Shown here piece by piece: positions 8,075 to 13,968 of a stretch of 16,990 nucleotides of DNA; position 1 is the stretch's first letter; each line of letters starts with the position of its first letter. The stretch is taken from contig NZ_JAMBOH010000054.1 of assembly GCF_023715505.1 (NCBI RefSeq), positions 1-16,990 on the forward strand. Direction: 5' to 3'. The DNA is from Neobacillus cucumis. Lineage in GTDB: Bacteria; Bacillota; Bacilli; Bacillales_B; DSM-18226. The notes below the pieces were generated by a model. It did not search any database, was not told the DNA's origin, and was given only the letters and a program-made list of their open reading frames with translations. A program made the position numbers and the translations under genes.

Positions 8075-8213
8075 TCACATATCTAGGTACCTATACACAA
8101 AAAGGTCCTTATGCAATTCTTCAATACTTATCCCTTTATTTATTGCTGCCTTTTCTATGAGGTCATATCTAGCCTTTTTCAATTCTTTTTATTTCACGAT
8201 TTGACGCTTCCAT
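8075..8213 (-). pseudogene. Possible Spo0E-like phosphatase remnant
   Basis: A minus-strand ATG at 8213 begins MEASNREIKRIEK and then stops. The adjacent frame continues KKARYDLIEKAAINKGISIE, then ELHKDLFVYRYLDM, up to the stop at 8075. Joined, this resembles the small Spo0E family of aspartyl-phosphate phosphatases in its first helix (I-x-x-x-R-x-x-L-I-x-x-A-x-x-x-G). The diagnostic S-Q-x-L-D motif is replaced by H-K-D-L-F. A single frame change near 8172-8180 would join the two parts. Assignment is tentative. Confidence 0.3.
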
Positions 8214-8379
8214 TGTACTGGGATCGGCTTTTTTCTTTGGGAACAAACTTAGAAAAAGTAAGATTTTCTCCCAAATAGTAAGCGTTTTTAGAAGTTTTTA
8301 TGTGAGAAATCCTTTCATAATTACAGAAATACTGGAAATGATATGCGATACTGGCTGTAGAGAAATAAAGCTGTATCCC

Positions 8380-8399
8380 ATTGTTAAAAAACTAACAAT
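8380..8399. promoter_or_regulatory. Inverted repeat upstream of lrgA-type gene
   Basis: ATTGTTA, then AAAAAC, then TAACAAT forms a perfect 7-6-7 inverted repeat about 40 bases before the lrgA-like start. It could be an operator or a leader hairpin. No LytT- or CidR-type site can be named from sequence alone. Confidence 0.35.
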
Positions 8400-8437
8400 C
8401 TATGGGGACATTATTCCTTAACCAGGAGGTGGGCCGA

Positions 8438-8818
8438 ATGGTTCGTACAATTGCTCAGTTCCTCACAATATTGCTCATTTATTTACTCGGAGACAGGCTC
8501 GTTGCATGGCTGAGTCTTCCTGTCCCTGGAAGCATAGTAGGTATGGCTCTCTTATTCATTGCCTTGGTGTCAGGCGTGTGTAAGCTTAAATGGGTCGAAA
8601 CAGCCGCACAGCTCCATATCAAACATATAACGCTGCTCTTTATTCCTTTTATTGTAGGTGTTTCGCATTATGCAGGCATTTTTAGAGTGGAAGGAATAAA
8701 ATTAGCGATTATCCTGGCAGCAAGCAGCCTGGTTGTTCTTCTTGTCACTGCTTTTATTGCGGAGTATTTCGAAACTAAAAGAAAAAGGAGCAAACAAAAT
8801 GGAAACAATGATTACTAA
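8438..8818 (+). CDS. LrgA/CidA-family holin-like membrane protein
   Basis: About 126 residues from ATG 8438, which has AGGAGGTGG five to seven bases upstream; an earlier in-frame ATG at 8402 has no such site. Four hydrophobic segments are visible: TIAQFLTILLIYLLGD, VPGSIVGMALLFIALVSGV, ITLLFIPFIVGVSHYA and LAIILAASSLVVLLVTAFI. The LPVPGSIVGM motif is characteristic of the CidA/LrgA family. Together with LrgB these proteins form membrane complexes linked to murein hydrolase control, programmed lysis and, for some Bacillus pairs (PftA/PftB), pyruvate uptake. The C-terminus is basic (KRKRSKQN). The coding sequence overlaps the next gene by 20 bases, implying translational coupling. Which Bacillus paralog it corresponds to cannot be decided here. 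Confidence 0.92.
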   Translation: MVRTIAQFLTILLIYLLGDRLVAWLSLPVPGSIVGMALLFIALVSGVCKLKWVETAAQLHIKHITLLFIPFIVGVSHYAGIFRVEGIKLAIILAASSLVVLLVTAFIAEYFETKRKRSKQNGNNDY

Positions 8819-9497
8819 TATATTGTTTTGTACCGTCCTCACTGTTTTAAGTTATGCAGCAGGAAATAAGGTGTTTAAAAAGTATAAAAAGGCATGGTTA
8901 AATCCGTTATATACGGTTTCGGTTTTCATCATTGGTTTATTGACACTTTCTCATATCAATATTTCCCAATATTCATCAGGTACAGGAATATTTATGCTTT
9001 TATTAGGAACTTCCACTGTGTCTCTTGCTGTTCCTCTATATAAACATATAAGAATGATAAAAAAACATTTTGTCCTTATATTCACCGCGGTTATGCCCGG
9101 TACCTTATTAGGTGTCATCTCTATTGTCGTACTGGCAAAGTTTTTACACATGAACAAGGAATTGATGTTTTCACTTATTCCAAAATCGGTTACGGCTCCG
9201 ATTGCCCTGTCGGTATCACAGTCATTAGGAGGAATTCCGTCATTGACCATTTTGTTTGTTTGTGTATCAGCGATTTTTTCGTTAGTTATTGGGCCGTTTC
9301 TCTTAAGATTTGTAAGGATTAGAAGCCGGATTGCAATGGGATTAGCGTTAGGAACCTCAGCACAGGCAATTGGCGCCAACCGTGCGTTTGAATGGGGAGA
9401 ATTAGAAGGAGCCATGGGGAGCATTGCCATGATTACTTCTGCTTTATTCATGTCAATCTTTACCCCACTATTGCTTCTGCTTTACCTTTTTAAATGA
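8799..9497 (+). CDS. LrgB/CidB-family membrane protein
   Basis: About 232 residues from ATG 8799, with AAAGGAG eight bases upstream inside the end of the preceding gene. LrgB features are AWLNPLYTVSVFIIGLL, the FMLLLGTSTVSLAVPLYKH segment, PGTLLGVISIVVLAKF, SLIPKSVTAPIALSVSQSLGG, and LGTSAQAIGANRAFEWGELE with GAMGSIAMI near the end. Six or seven hydrophobic spans are apparent. It is the obligate partner of the LrgA-type protein encoded just upstream; the two act together in the cytoplasmic membrane. The gene is intact, in contrast to its neighbours on both sides. No clear terminator follows. The YwbG, YsbB/PftB and LrgB sub-families cannot be separated without comparison. Confidence 0.93.
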   Translation: METMITNILFCTVLTVLSYAAGNKVFKKYKKAWLNPLYTVSVFIIGLLTLSHINISQYSSGTGIFMLLLGTSTVSLAVPLYKHIRMIKKHFVLIFTAVMPGTLLGVISIVVLAKFLHMNKELMFSLIPKSVTAPIALSVSQSLGGIPSLTILFVCVSAIFSLVIGPFLLRFVRIRSRIAMGLALGTSAQAIGANRAFEWGELEGAMGSIAMITSALFMSIFTPLLLLLYLFK

Positions 9498-9553
9498 CAA
9501 TGTAACCCCTGGTTTTGATCTATTTTGGTTTTTAAACATATTAAGCTACAGCT

Positions 9554-9640
9554 TCAACTGTTACTGTACCCAAGTGTCTCTAATTGTTTAATAGATTGCT
9601 TAATCACTATATCTTTCTTTCGTCGGTCAAAGTAATCACC
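9554..9640 (-). pseudogene. Possible transposase C-terminal remnant
   Basis: The minus strand reads GDYFDRRKKDIVIKQSIKQL followed by ETLGYSNS and a stop, ending where the ligase remnant begins on the other strand. The D-Y-F-x-x-R ... L-E-x-L-G-Y pattern recalls the tails of some transposases. The match is short and from memory only. Confidence 0.2.
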
Positions 9641-9641
9641 G

Positions 9642-10454
9642 ATGTTATTATCCAAAAGTGATTCGCCTTTTGATGAAGATCAATATATAACCGAATTGAA
9701 ATTAGACGGGATACCGTTAATCCTACCCAAGTTTAATAACACTATAAAACTTTACACTCGGCATAATAACGAAGTAACTTCTAAGTTTCCAGAGCTTCTT
9801 AATCTTGATATTCCGGACGGGCACAGTATTGGATGGGGAAATCATTGTGACCGATTCACAAGGTAAACCTGACTTCGAGGCCATCATGGAAAAATTCCAA
9901 TCCTGCAAATCTAATCATAGAATCCAATATTGTGTGTTTGACATCATTTATTTTGAAGGAAAAAAACTAACTTTGCCTTTGTATGAACGAAAAGAGCTGC
10001 TTGATTCCATTCTTGATCAAACTGAAACCGTGGTTAAGATTCATTGGATGTACGGCAATGGGGAGGCTTATTTCGATTTAGTCAAACAACAGGGATAGAA
10101 GGAATTGTTTTAAAAAGGGCAGCTTCAAAATACCAGGTTAATAAACGCTCTAACGATTGGTTAAAAGTCATCAACTATCAGTATACGGATGCTGTTATAA
10201 CAGGATTAAGGAAAGATGATTTCGGCTTACTGCTGGCAGTGGAGGAGGATGGCCAACTTAAACCAGGAGGAATCCTGGAATTTATGGTTCCTGAAGCTAA
10301 AAAAGTGTTTTTTAAACAGTATCAGGAGCTATTTAGGGACGAAAATAAGAAGTTCATATTATTAGAGCCGGAACTAAAGTGCAGGGTTAAATTTAGGAAT
10401 TACACAAAAGCAGGATTGTTAAGGATTCCTTCTTTTGTAAAATATATATCTTAA
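9642..10454 (+). pseudogene. ATP-dependent DNA ligase (YoqV/LigB-like), frameshifted
   Basis: Three overlapping frames together encode a compact ATP-dependent DNA ligase of about 270 residues like SP-beta YoqV. The first (9642-9866) has the adenylation motif ITELKLDGIPLI, with the nucleotidyl-lysine in K-L-D-G, and RHNNEVTSKFPELLNLDIPDG. The second (9805-10098) has TVLDGEIIVTDSQGKPDFEA, IQYCVFDIIYFEGKKL and LPLYERKELLDSIL. The third (10044-10454) has GIEGIVLKRAASKYQVNKRS, DWLKVINYQYTDAVITG and a C-terminal OB-like part. The first shift is a one-base gain near 9827-9832, the second a one-base loss near 10096-10100. There is no ribosome binding site and the residues before SPMLLSKSD are missing, so the 5' end is lost too. 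The enzyme would seal nicks in double-stranded DNA; it is probably a phage-derived or accessory gene. Confidence 0.88.
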
Positions 10455-10456
10455 AG

Positions 10457-10484
10457 AGTCTATCCAATGTGATAGGCTTTTTTT
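10457..10484 (+). terminator. Terminator after the ligase pseudogene
   Basis: AGTCTATC pairs with GATAGGCT (one G-U) over a six-base loop and is followed by a run of T, directly downstream of the ligase stop codon at 10454. Confidence 0.75.
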
Positions 10485-10560
10485 GTGTATAAAATACAGG
10501 TTATTACGTTCTATTGTCGAAATCTCCCATCAAGGAAGGGATAAGGTAATGAATGTTCAA

Positions 10561-10748
10561 TTCTGGTATCGGATTCAATATTAAAAGAAACAGAGGTAAA
10601 GGACAAAAATAAGTATCATAAAAAGGTTAGCAAAAGCACTAGTGTTATGATTAAAAATCAAATGGACATCCTAGAAGATTATCGCATGGTATGGGAATAT
10701 AAGGATGTTGGAAGAAAAAATATCAGTAAAAGTCGAAACCTGGTTTAA
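10561..10748 (+). other. Coding-like stretch without recognised identity
   Basis: The plus strand contains a frame reading SDSILKETEVKDKNKYHKKV, then SKSTSVMIKNQMDILEDYRM and VWEYKDVGRKNISKSRNLV before a stop at 10748. Only an internal ATG (10647) exists and no ribosome binding site precedes it. Composition and length suggest a decayed small gene. I do not recognise a family. Confidence 0.25.
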
Positions 10749-10820
10749 ATAATTTGATGGTTTTATGAAGGACATGAATTAAAATAAACGTCGTCAATTA
10801 TTGACAATTTTTTCTCAGTA

Positions 10821-10851
10821 AAAAAGAAAAAAACCTTGCTCTGGGCAGGTT
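10821..10851 (-). terminator. Minus-strand terminator-like hairpin
   Basis: Read on the minus strand, AACCTGC pairs with GCAAGGTT (one bulged A) around CCAGA and is followed by a long T-rich tract. It lies 10 bases from the first palindromic operator-like site and has no intact gene upstream of it. Confidence 0.5.
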
Positions 10852-10861
10852 CATGCCTAAA

Positions 10862-10881
10862 CTAATCAAACGATTAATTAG
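10862..10881. promoter_or_regulatory. Palindromic operator-like site P1
   Basis: CTAATCAAACGATTAATTAG is a near-perfect 20-bp palindrome and one of three related sites in 260 bases. The flanking sequence on its right (GGGATTTGTC.GGTTC, about 35 bases away) is shared with site P3. The form fits a TetR-type homodimer operator, but no regulator gene is present. Confidence 0.55.
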
Positions 10882-11022
10882 TTTTAATTGATAGGGTATT
10901 TTATTGGGATTTGTCAGGTTCTTAGTGAAGTAAGTACCAATACTAGGCTATCAACCCGTTCTTCGTCAATGTTCGCCTTATGTAAGAGAAGAGATGTTAT
11001 TATTCATAGGTTTTTCTCCAAT

Positions 11023-11042
11023 TTAATTAAACGTTTAATTAA
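11023..11042. promoter_or_regulatory. Palindromic operator-like site P2
   Basis: TTAATTAAACGTTTAATTAA is a perfect 20-bp palindrome. It lies upstream of a possible plus-strand promoter (TTGTTT, 18 bases, TATACT, about 11058-11087), which P2 and P3 bracket. Confidence 0.6.
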
Positions 11043-11103
11043 CTGACAAAAAATTTGTTTGCCAATCGATACAATCCTTATACTATAGGGCTTTACAGCA
11101 AAA

Positions 11104-11123
11104 TTAATCAAACGTTTAATTAA
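11104..11123. promoter_or_regulatory. Palindromic operator-like site P3
   Basis: TTAATCAAACGTTTAATTAA differs from the perfect palindrome P2 at one base. Its centre is 81 bp from that of P2. It shares with P1 a downstream stretch ending in GGGATTTTGTCGGTTC, so P1 and P3 look like duplicates of one operator-promoter unit. Confidence 0.6.
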
Positions 11124-11258
11124 TTTTTATGAGAGTGTTTTTTGTGGGATTTTGTCGGTTCGTTTGCCTATTATAAGATATTTTTCCTGACAACCAACTA
11201 CACCATGGCCACGAACACAACCCTCGGTCTCTGGTGTGGTGGGAGAAAAATGTTAGAT

Positions 11259-11452
11259 AAAAAAATGACCACTCATTTTATTTGAGTAGTCAAAGGTAAA
11301 ACAAAAGGACAAGATTTATAGTACGTTCATTAAGGCTCTTCTATGACTAATATACCCAATATATGTTATGCATTAAAATACAGTTGAATGAGTGAGTTGG
11401 AACAAGGCTGAAATTTATCTTGGTGGGCAGCCATTTTTGAGTGTGAGGTTTA
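11259..11452. repeat. Dispersed repeat copy R2 (partner at 1058-1235)
   Basis: It opens with GACCACTC (11267-11274) / GAGTAGTC (11284-11291), then carries GACTAATATACCCAATATAT and GTTATGCA, and ends in GTGAGGTTTA, the same block order as R1. The copy ends about 12 bases before the hemH fragment, so it may mark the break point that removed the 5' half of hemH. Confidence 0.7.
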
Positions 11453-11464
11453 AAGCCTTGATAT

Positions 11465-11821
11465 ATGATTTTTTCTGCTCATAGTCTACCAGAGAAAATT
11501 CTATTAAATGGGATCCCTATCCTGAACAGGTTGCTAAAACAGCTGAATTAATAGCTACTAAAGCCAACATAAAAAGTTATACAGTCGGTTGGCAAAGTGC
11601 AGGTAGGACTGAAGAATCTTGGCTTCGGTCCGGATGTCCGAGAACTTACGAAGGGACTATACCAACAACATGGTTATACATCATTTATAAACTGTCCTAT
11701 CGCCTTTGTAGCCGAACATTTAGAGGTCTTGTATGATATTGATTATGAGTGTAAAGTAGTAACGGATCAGTTAGGTGTGAACTATTTTTTTGGTCTCTAT
11801 CAGATAGCTTATTTCAAATAG
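11465..11821 (+). pseudogene. hemH: Ferrochelatase/coproporphyrin ferrochelatase C-terminal fragment
   Basis: HemH inserts iron into the porphyrin ring in haem synthesis and is about 310 residues. Only the distal part remains, in three frames: IFSAHSLPEKILLNG, then DPYPEQVAKTAELIATK and [16 protein letters not shown], then [20 protein letters not shown] and [18 protein letters not shown] with [13 protein letters not shown]. The catalytic His in SAHSLPEK and the Glu in EHLEVLYD are both still encoded. The frame changes near 11506 (a missing G in the NGDPYP region) and near 11620. About 25 C-terminal residues after GVNYF are replaced by unrelated sequence, and everything before SAHS is missing. 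Dispersed repeat R2 lies directly upstream. The fragment cannot be functional. Confidence 0.9.
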
Positions 11822-11933
11822 AGTTATGTATACTGGATCTTTAATTACTTTTGTTATGTAAAGTAAAAAGAACCAGTCATATGAAGCCGCCTCCGTTAAT
11901 ATAGATAGTAAGAAATAGGAGGGGTGCAAAACT

Positions 11934-12065
11934 ATGGAAAATGTTTTATTTGAACAATGTAAACATAATCAGTTAGAAGAACTTTGTGAAGAGTGTACTC
12001 CAAAAAAAAACGAGGAGAATTTTGATATTTCTGAATATGATTATAATAAAAGATTGTGGTTTTAA
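11934..12065 (+). CDS. Small Cys/His-containing protein, 43 residues, unknown
   Basis: An ATG at 11934 preceded by TAGGAGGGGTG (about 8 bases spacing) opens a 43-codon frame: MENVLFEQCKHNQLEELCEE, then CTPKKNEENFDISEYDYNKR, then LWF. The strong site makes translation likely. C9, H11, C18 and C21 form a C-x-H-x6-C-x2-C spacing that could bind a zinc ion, as in small zinc-ribbon or knuckle proteins. The rest is acidic with an aromatic tail. There is no signal peptide or membrane helix. I do not recognise a family. It stands alone between a hemH fragment and an IS remnant, with a strong hairpin about 165 bases downstream. Confidence 0.55.
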   Translation: MENVLFEQCKHNQLEELCEECTPKKNEENFDISEYDYNKRLWF

Positions 12066-12228
12066 TATAAAGAGAGCATTCTTTTAGTTTGGCTATATAT
12101 AGAATTCTCACAAAAAAATTTGGAGTGTGAAATATTATATATAGGACAAGCATACGGGAAAACCTTACTTAATATATAATGTATATAATATGTCCAGTTA
12201 AAAGAATACACTTTCTATGTAATTGTCA

Positions 12229-12262
12229 AATAGCCCCCACCTTTATTCAGATGGGGGCTATT
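12229..12262. terminator. Perfect 11-bp hairpin, possible bidirectional terminator
   Basis: AATAGCCCCCA pairs perfectly with TGGGGGCTATT over a 12-base loop. The stem is GC-rich in the middle, but neither side is followed by a long T-run, so it could be a terminator, an mRNA-stabilising hairpin or an element boundary. Confidence 0.5.
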
Positions 12263-12354
12263 CTACAGTTGTAATTCAACTAAATAAATTCAAAACTCTT
12301 TCAATAATCTAGTCTATACTCGGCAATTGAGGTTAACTTTTAATCCCTACAGAG

Positions 12355-12383
12355 AAAAGGTGTCAAATTATTTGACCCTTTTT
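12355..12383 (-). terminator. Terminator-like hairpin downstream of the IS3 transposase
   Basis: AAAAGG-T-GTCAAA pairs with TTTGAC-CC-TTTTT around TTA, with one bulged base. It has T-tracts in both directions and lies about 50 bases beyond the transposase stop codon. Confidence 0.5.
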
Positions 12384-12429
12384 ACAAATCCTTTCTCTGG
12401 ATAGGAATATATGGTATGTCAACACTAAA

Positions 12430-12850
12430 TCAAACATTTTTTTTAAGGGCTAAGTTTCGATAAGTCACCGGACTTAAGTAGTCAAGTGTGCTGTGCGAAC
12501 GGATATTATTGTACCAATTAACATAATCAAAAAGTTCAAGAGAGAGTTGTTCAAGGGTAAGAAAGTGCGTACCGTTGATTAATTCTGTTTTTAGTATCTT
12601 AAATGTAGCTTCTGCCACCGCATTATCATAAGGGTTCCCTTTTTGGCTTAGAGAGCGTGTAATCTGAAATTCATTTAATAATTCATCAATATCAACATTC
12701 TTAAATTCAGATCCACGATCTGTATGAAATATTTTCACATTTTCTAATGGACGTTTGACCGATGCGAAGGCACGCTGAACTAAAGCTGCATCTTTGCGCT
12801 CTCCAGCGCTGTAACCAACTATTTCTCTATTATATAAATCTACACTTATG
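12430..12850 (-). pseudogene. IS3-family transposase OrfB, C-terminal fragment
   Basis: The frame reads ISVDLYNREIVGYSAGERKD, later IFHTDRGSEF (second catalytic Asp), then SLSQKGNPYDNAVAEATFKI and LKTELI (catalytic Glu in AEATF), NWYNNIRSHSTLDYLSPVTY, and a short tail. This is the second half of the DDE integrase domain of IS3/IS150-type OrfB, about 140 of roughly 280 residues. The HTH and first Asp are missing because the sequence passes directly into the truncated GrpB-family gene near 12850. OrfB would normally catalyse strand transfer; this copy cannot. It is not obviously the same IS as the one at the left edge, since no shared terminal sequence was found. Confidence 0.88.
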
Positions 12851-13291
12851 AATATCATTTGGAAACTGTTTAGCTAATTTTATTTTTAAATCCCCGTAAC
12901 TTCTTGCGTCCTCTGGGTTATTAATTAAGTATTCCTTGAAATCTAAATGTATCCTAATATTTTCATTTCCCTCTTGATAGAAATGTATGTGGTGGGTCCT
13001 TCTTTCCTTACCCTTTGGAAAATACCTTCTACCTAAAATGCCATTTTCACCTCTGGGTTCATAACCTATTGAAGACATTTTATCGTTGTATAAATGAACT
13101 TTCTCAATATCTTTTACAATAATCAAGATGTCTACAATCGGTTTAGCAAAACCAATGGTCGGTACAGATGTACTCCCTATATGATAAATTCCAAGCAATT
13201 CATCTTTAAAAATTTCTTTAAGTATACTTTCTTCTTTATAATATTGTTTTACCCAATCCTCTGTCCAAGGAAGTATTTCAGTTTTTCTCAT
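12830..13291 (-). pseudogene. GrpB-family (UPF0157) nucleotidyltransferase-like protein, 3'-truncated
   Basis: From ATG 13291, six bases after AAGGGGGGG (the GTG at 13297 would lie inside the ribosome binding site), the frame encodes about 153 residues. Family blocks are WVKQYYKEESILKEIF, IYHIGSTSVPTIGFAKPIVD (the G-S-T-S-V signature of the nucleotidyltransferase-like fold), RRYFPKGKERRTHHIHFYQE, and RIHLDFKEYLINNPEDARSY with LKIKLAKQFPND. The usual continuation after FPND (about 25-30 residues, A-Y-M-D-G-K-D type) is replaced by IS3-derived codons and a stop at 12830. It overlaps the end of the 84-residue ORF by 14 bases. The function of the family is poorly defined. Loss of the C-terminal helix probably inactivates it, but this is not certain. 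Confidence 0.85.
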
Positions 13292-13532
13292 CGGCACCCC
13301 CCCTTAATAAAATCTTAAACTTAAAATTCAATTTTATTTTGGTGATTCCTTCTTTCGCTAAACTGCAAGTTAGTCGAATAAGAAAAATGACCGCCACAGT
13401 GATCATTATGATATCAAAGAATATATCCCATACATCCTCCAATTGTCTTTTAAAAGCTATCGCTTCATAATCACAGTTATCATCGTAGTAACCTAAATGC
13501 AGATGATATTTATCATCATACAAAATATCCAT
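13278..13532 (-). CDS. 84-residue protein with one membrane helix, unknown
   Basis: The ATG at 13532 is preceded by AAGAGGGCTGA, an acceptable ribosome binding site. The N-terminal half is acidic (MDILYDDKYHLHLGYYDDNC) and is followed by one clear hydrophobic span, DIIMITVAVIFLIRLTCSLA. The C-terminal third is basic. The span and the residues after it (positions about 13346-13405) are encoded by the conserved short repeat and its hairpin, so the original C-terminus may have been replaced when repeat copy A joined here. It is translationally overlapped by the GrpB-family start. I do not recognise a family; function unknown. Confidence 0.5.
   Translation of the reverse strand: MDILYDDKYHLHLGYYDDNCDYEAIAFKRQLEDVWDIFFDIIMITVAVIFLIRLTCSLAKEGITKIKLNFKFKILLRGGADEKN
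13346..13405 (-). repeat. Cassette-border-like repeat copy A with hairpin
   Basis: Core 13346-13382 reads, on the minus strand, CTTATTCGACTAACTTGCAG followed by TTTAGCGAAAGAAGGAA. Next to it TGATCAC-TGTG-GCGGTCA (13388-13405) forms a hairpin followed by TTTTT, so the unit is a terminator plus conserved core. It lies between the 84-residue ORF and the GrpB-family gene. Confidence 0.65.
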
Positions 13533-13567
13533 TCAGCCCTCTTTTCATTATCTAAAATTATCAATTC

Positions 13568-13643
13568 GGCAGTTGAATCGAATTCCCTTCTTCAAGTAAA
13601 CTGCCAGGTTACCTCAATAAGAAAAGCCGCCTAAATGGCAGTT
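13568..13643 (-). repeat. Cassette-border-like repeat copy B with competing stems
   Basis: Core 13583-13621 reads, on the minus strand, CTTATTGAGGTAACCTGGCA, then GTTTACTTGAAGAAGGGAA, matching copies A and C. AACTGCC (13599-13605) can pair either with GGCAGTT at 13568-13574 or with TGGCAGTT at 13636-13643. It lies upstream of the 84-residue ORF. Confidence 0.65.
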
Positions 13644-13968
13644 GGATCTTCAACTTTTGCACCCCTTTAGTGTAAGTACATCTTTTCACATAAATCTAAA
13701 GCAATCCCAAACTTAAAACCTGCAAATTTAGCTTATCAAATACATTTCATTAAGTCCTTTTTTCGGTGAGCACATGAAACTGGACACATTTTAAAGAATC
13801 CAGCTGCAACAATATATTATGTGTGCTAGTTTGAATACCCTCTCTTTAACTTTAGTAATGAAAAGAAGCCAAAACTATGCTACTCTGTATAAAAAGTTGC
13901 ATAATATCGGCTCTAAGGATTATAAACGTTATAGAAGATTAGCTGTTCGTTACATTAACAGAGCCTTT
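13644..13968. other. Interval without a supported gene
   Basis: A plus-strand frame beginning at ATG 13855 reads MKRSQNYATLYKKLHNIGSK, then DYKRYRRLAVRYINRAF, and is very basic. It lacks a ribosome binding site and runs antisense into the end of the membrane-protein gene, so it is at best a remnant. ACTGGACACATTTTAA near 13779 recalls an IS terminus, but no partner is seen. No terminator for the minus-strand operon is visible. Confidence 0.35.

Noticed and set aside
8951..9451. 166-codon minus-strand ORF
   Set aside because: It is antisense to the lrgB-type gene, whose frame carries clear family motifs. The antisense product has no RBS and no recognisable domain.
11197..11245. Hairpin ACTACACCA / TGGTGTGGT
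   Set aside because: One nine-pair stem with a long loop and no T-tract. It was considered as a terminator or riboswitch part, but nothing else supports it.
11932..12153. 73-codon minus-strand ORF
   Set aside because: Antisense to the 43-residue ORF with the strong RBS; AT-rich, with no motif.
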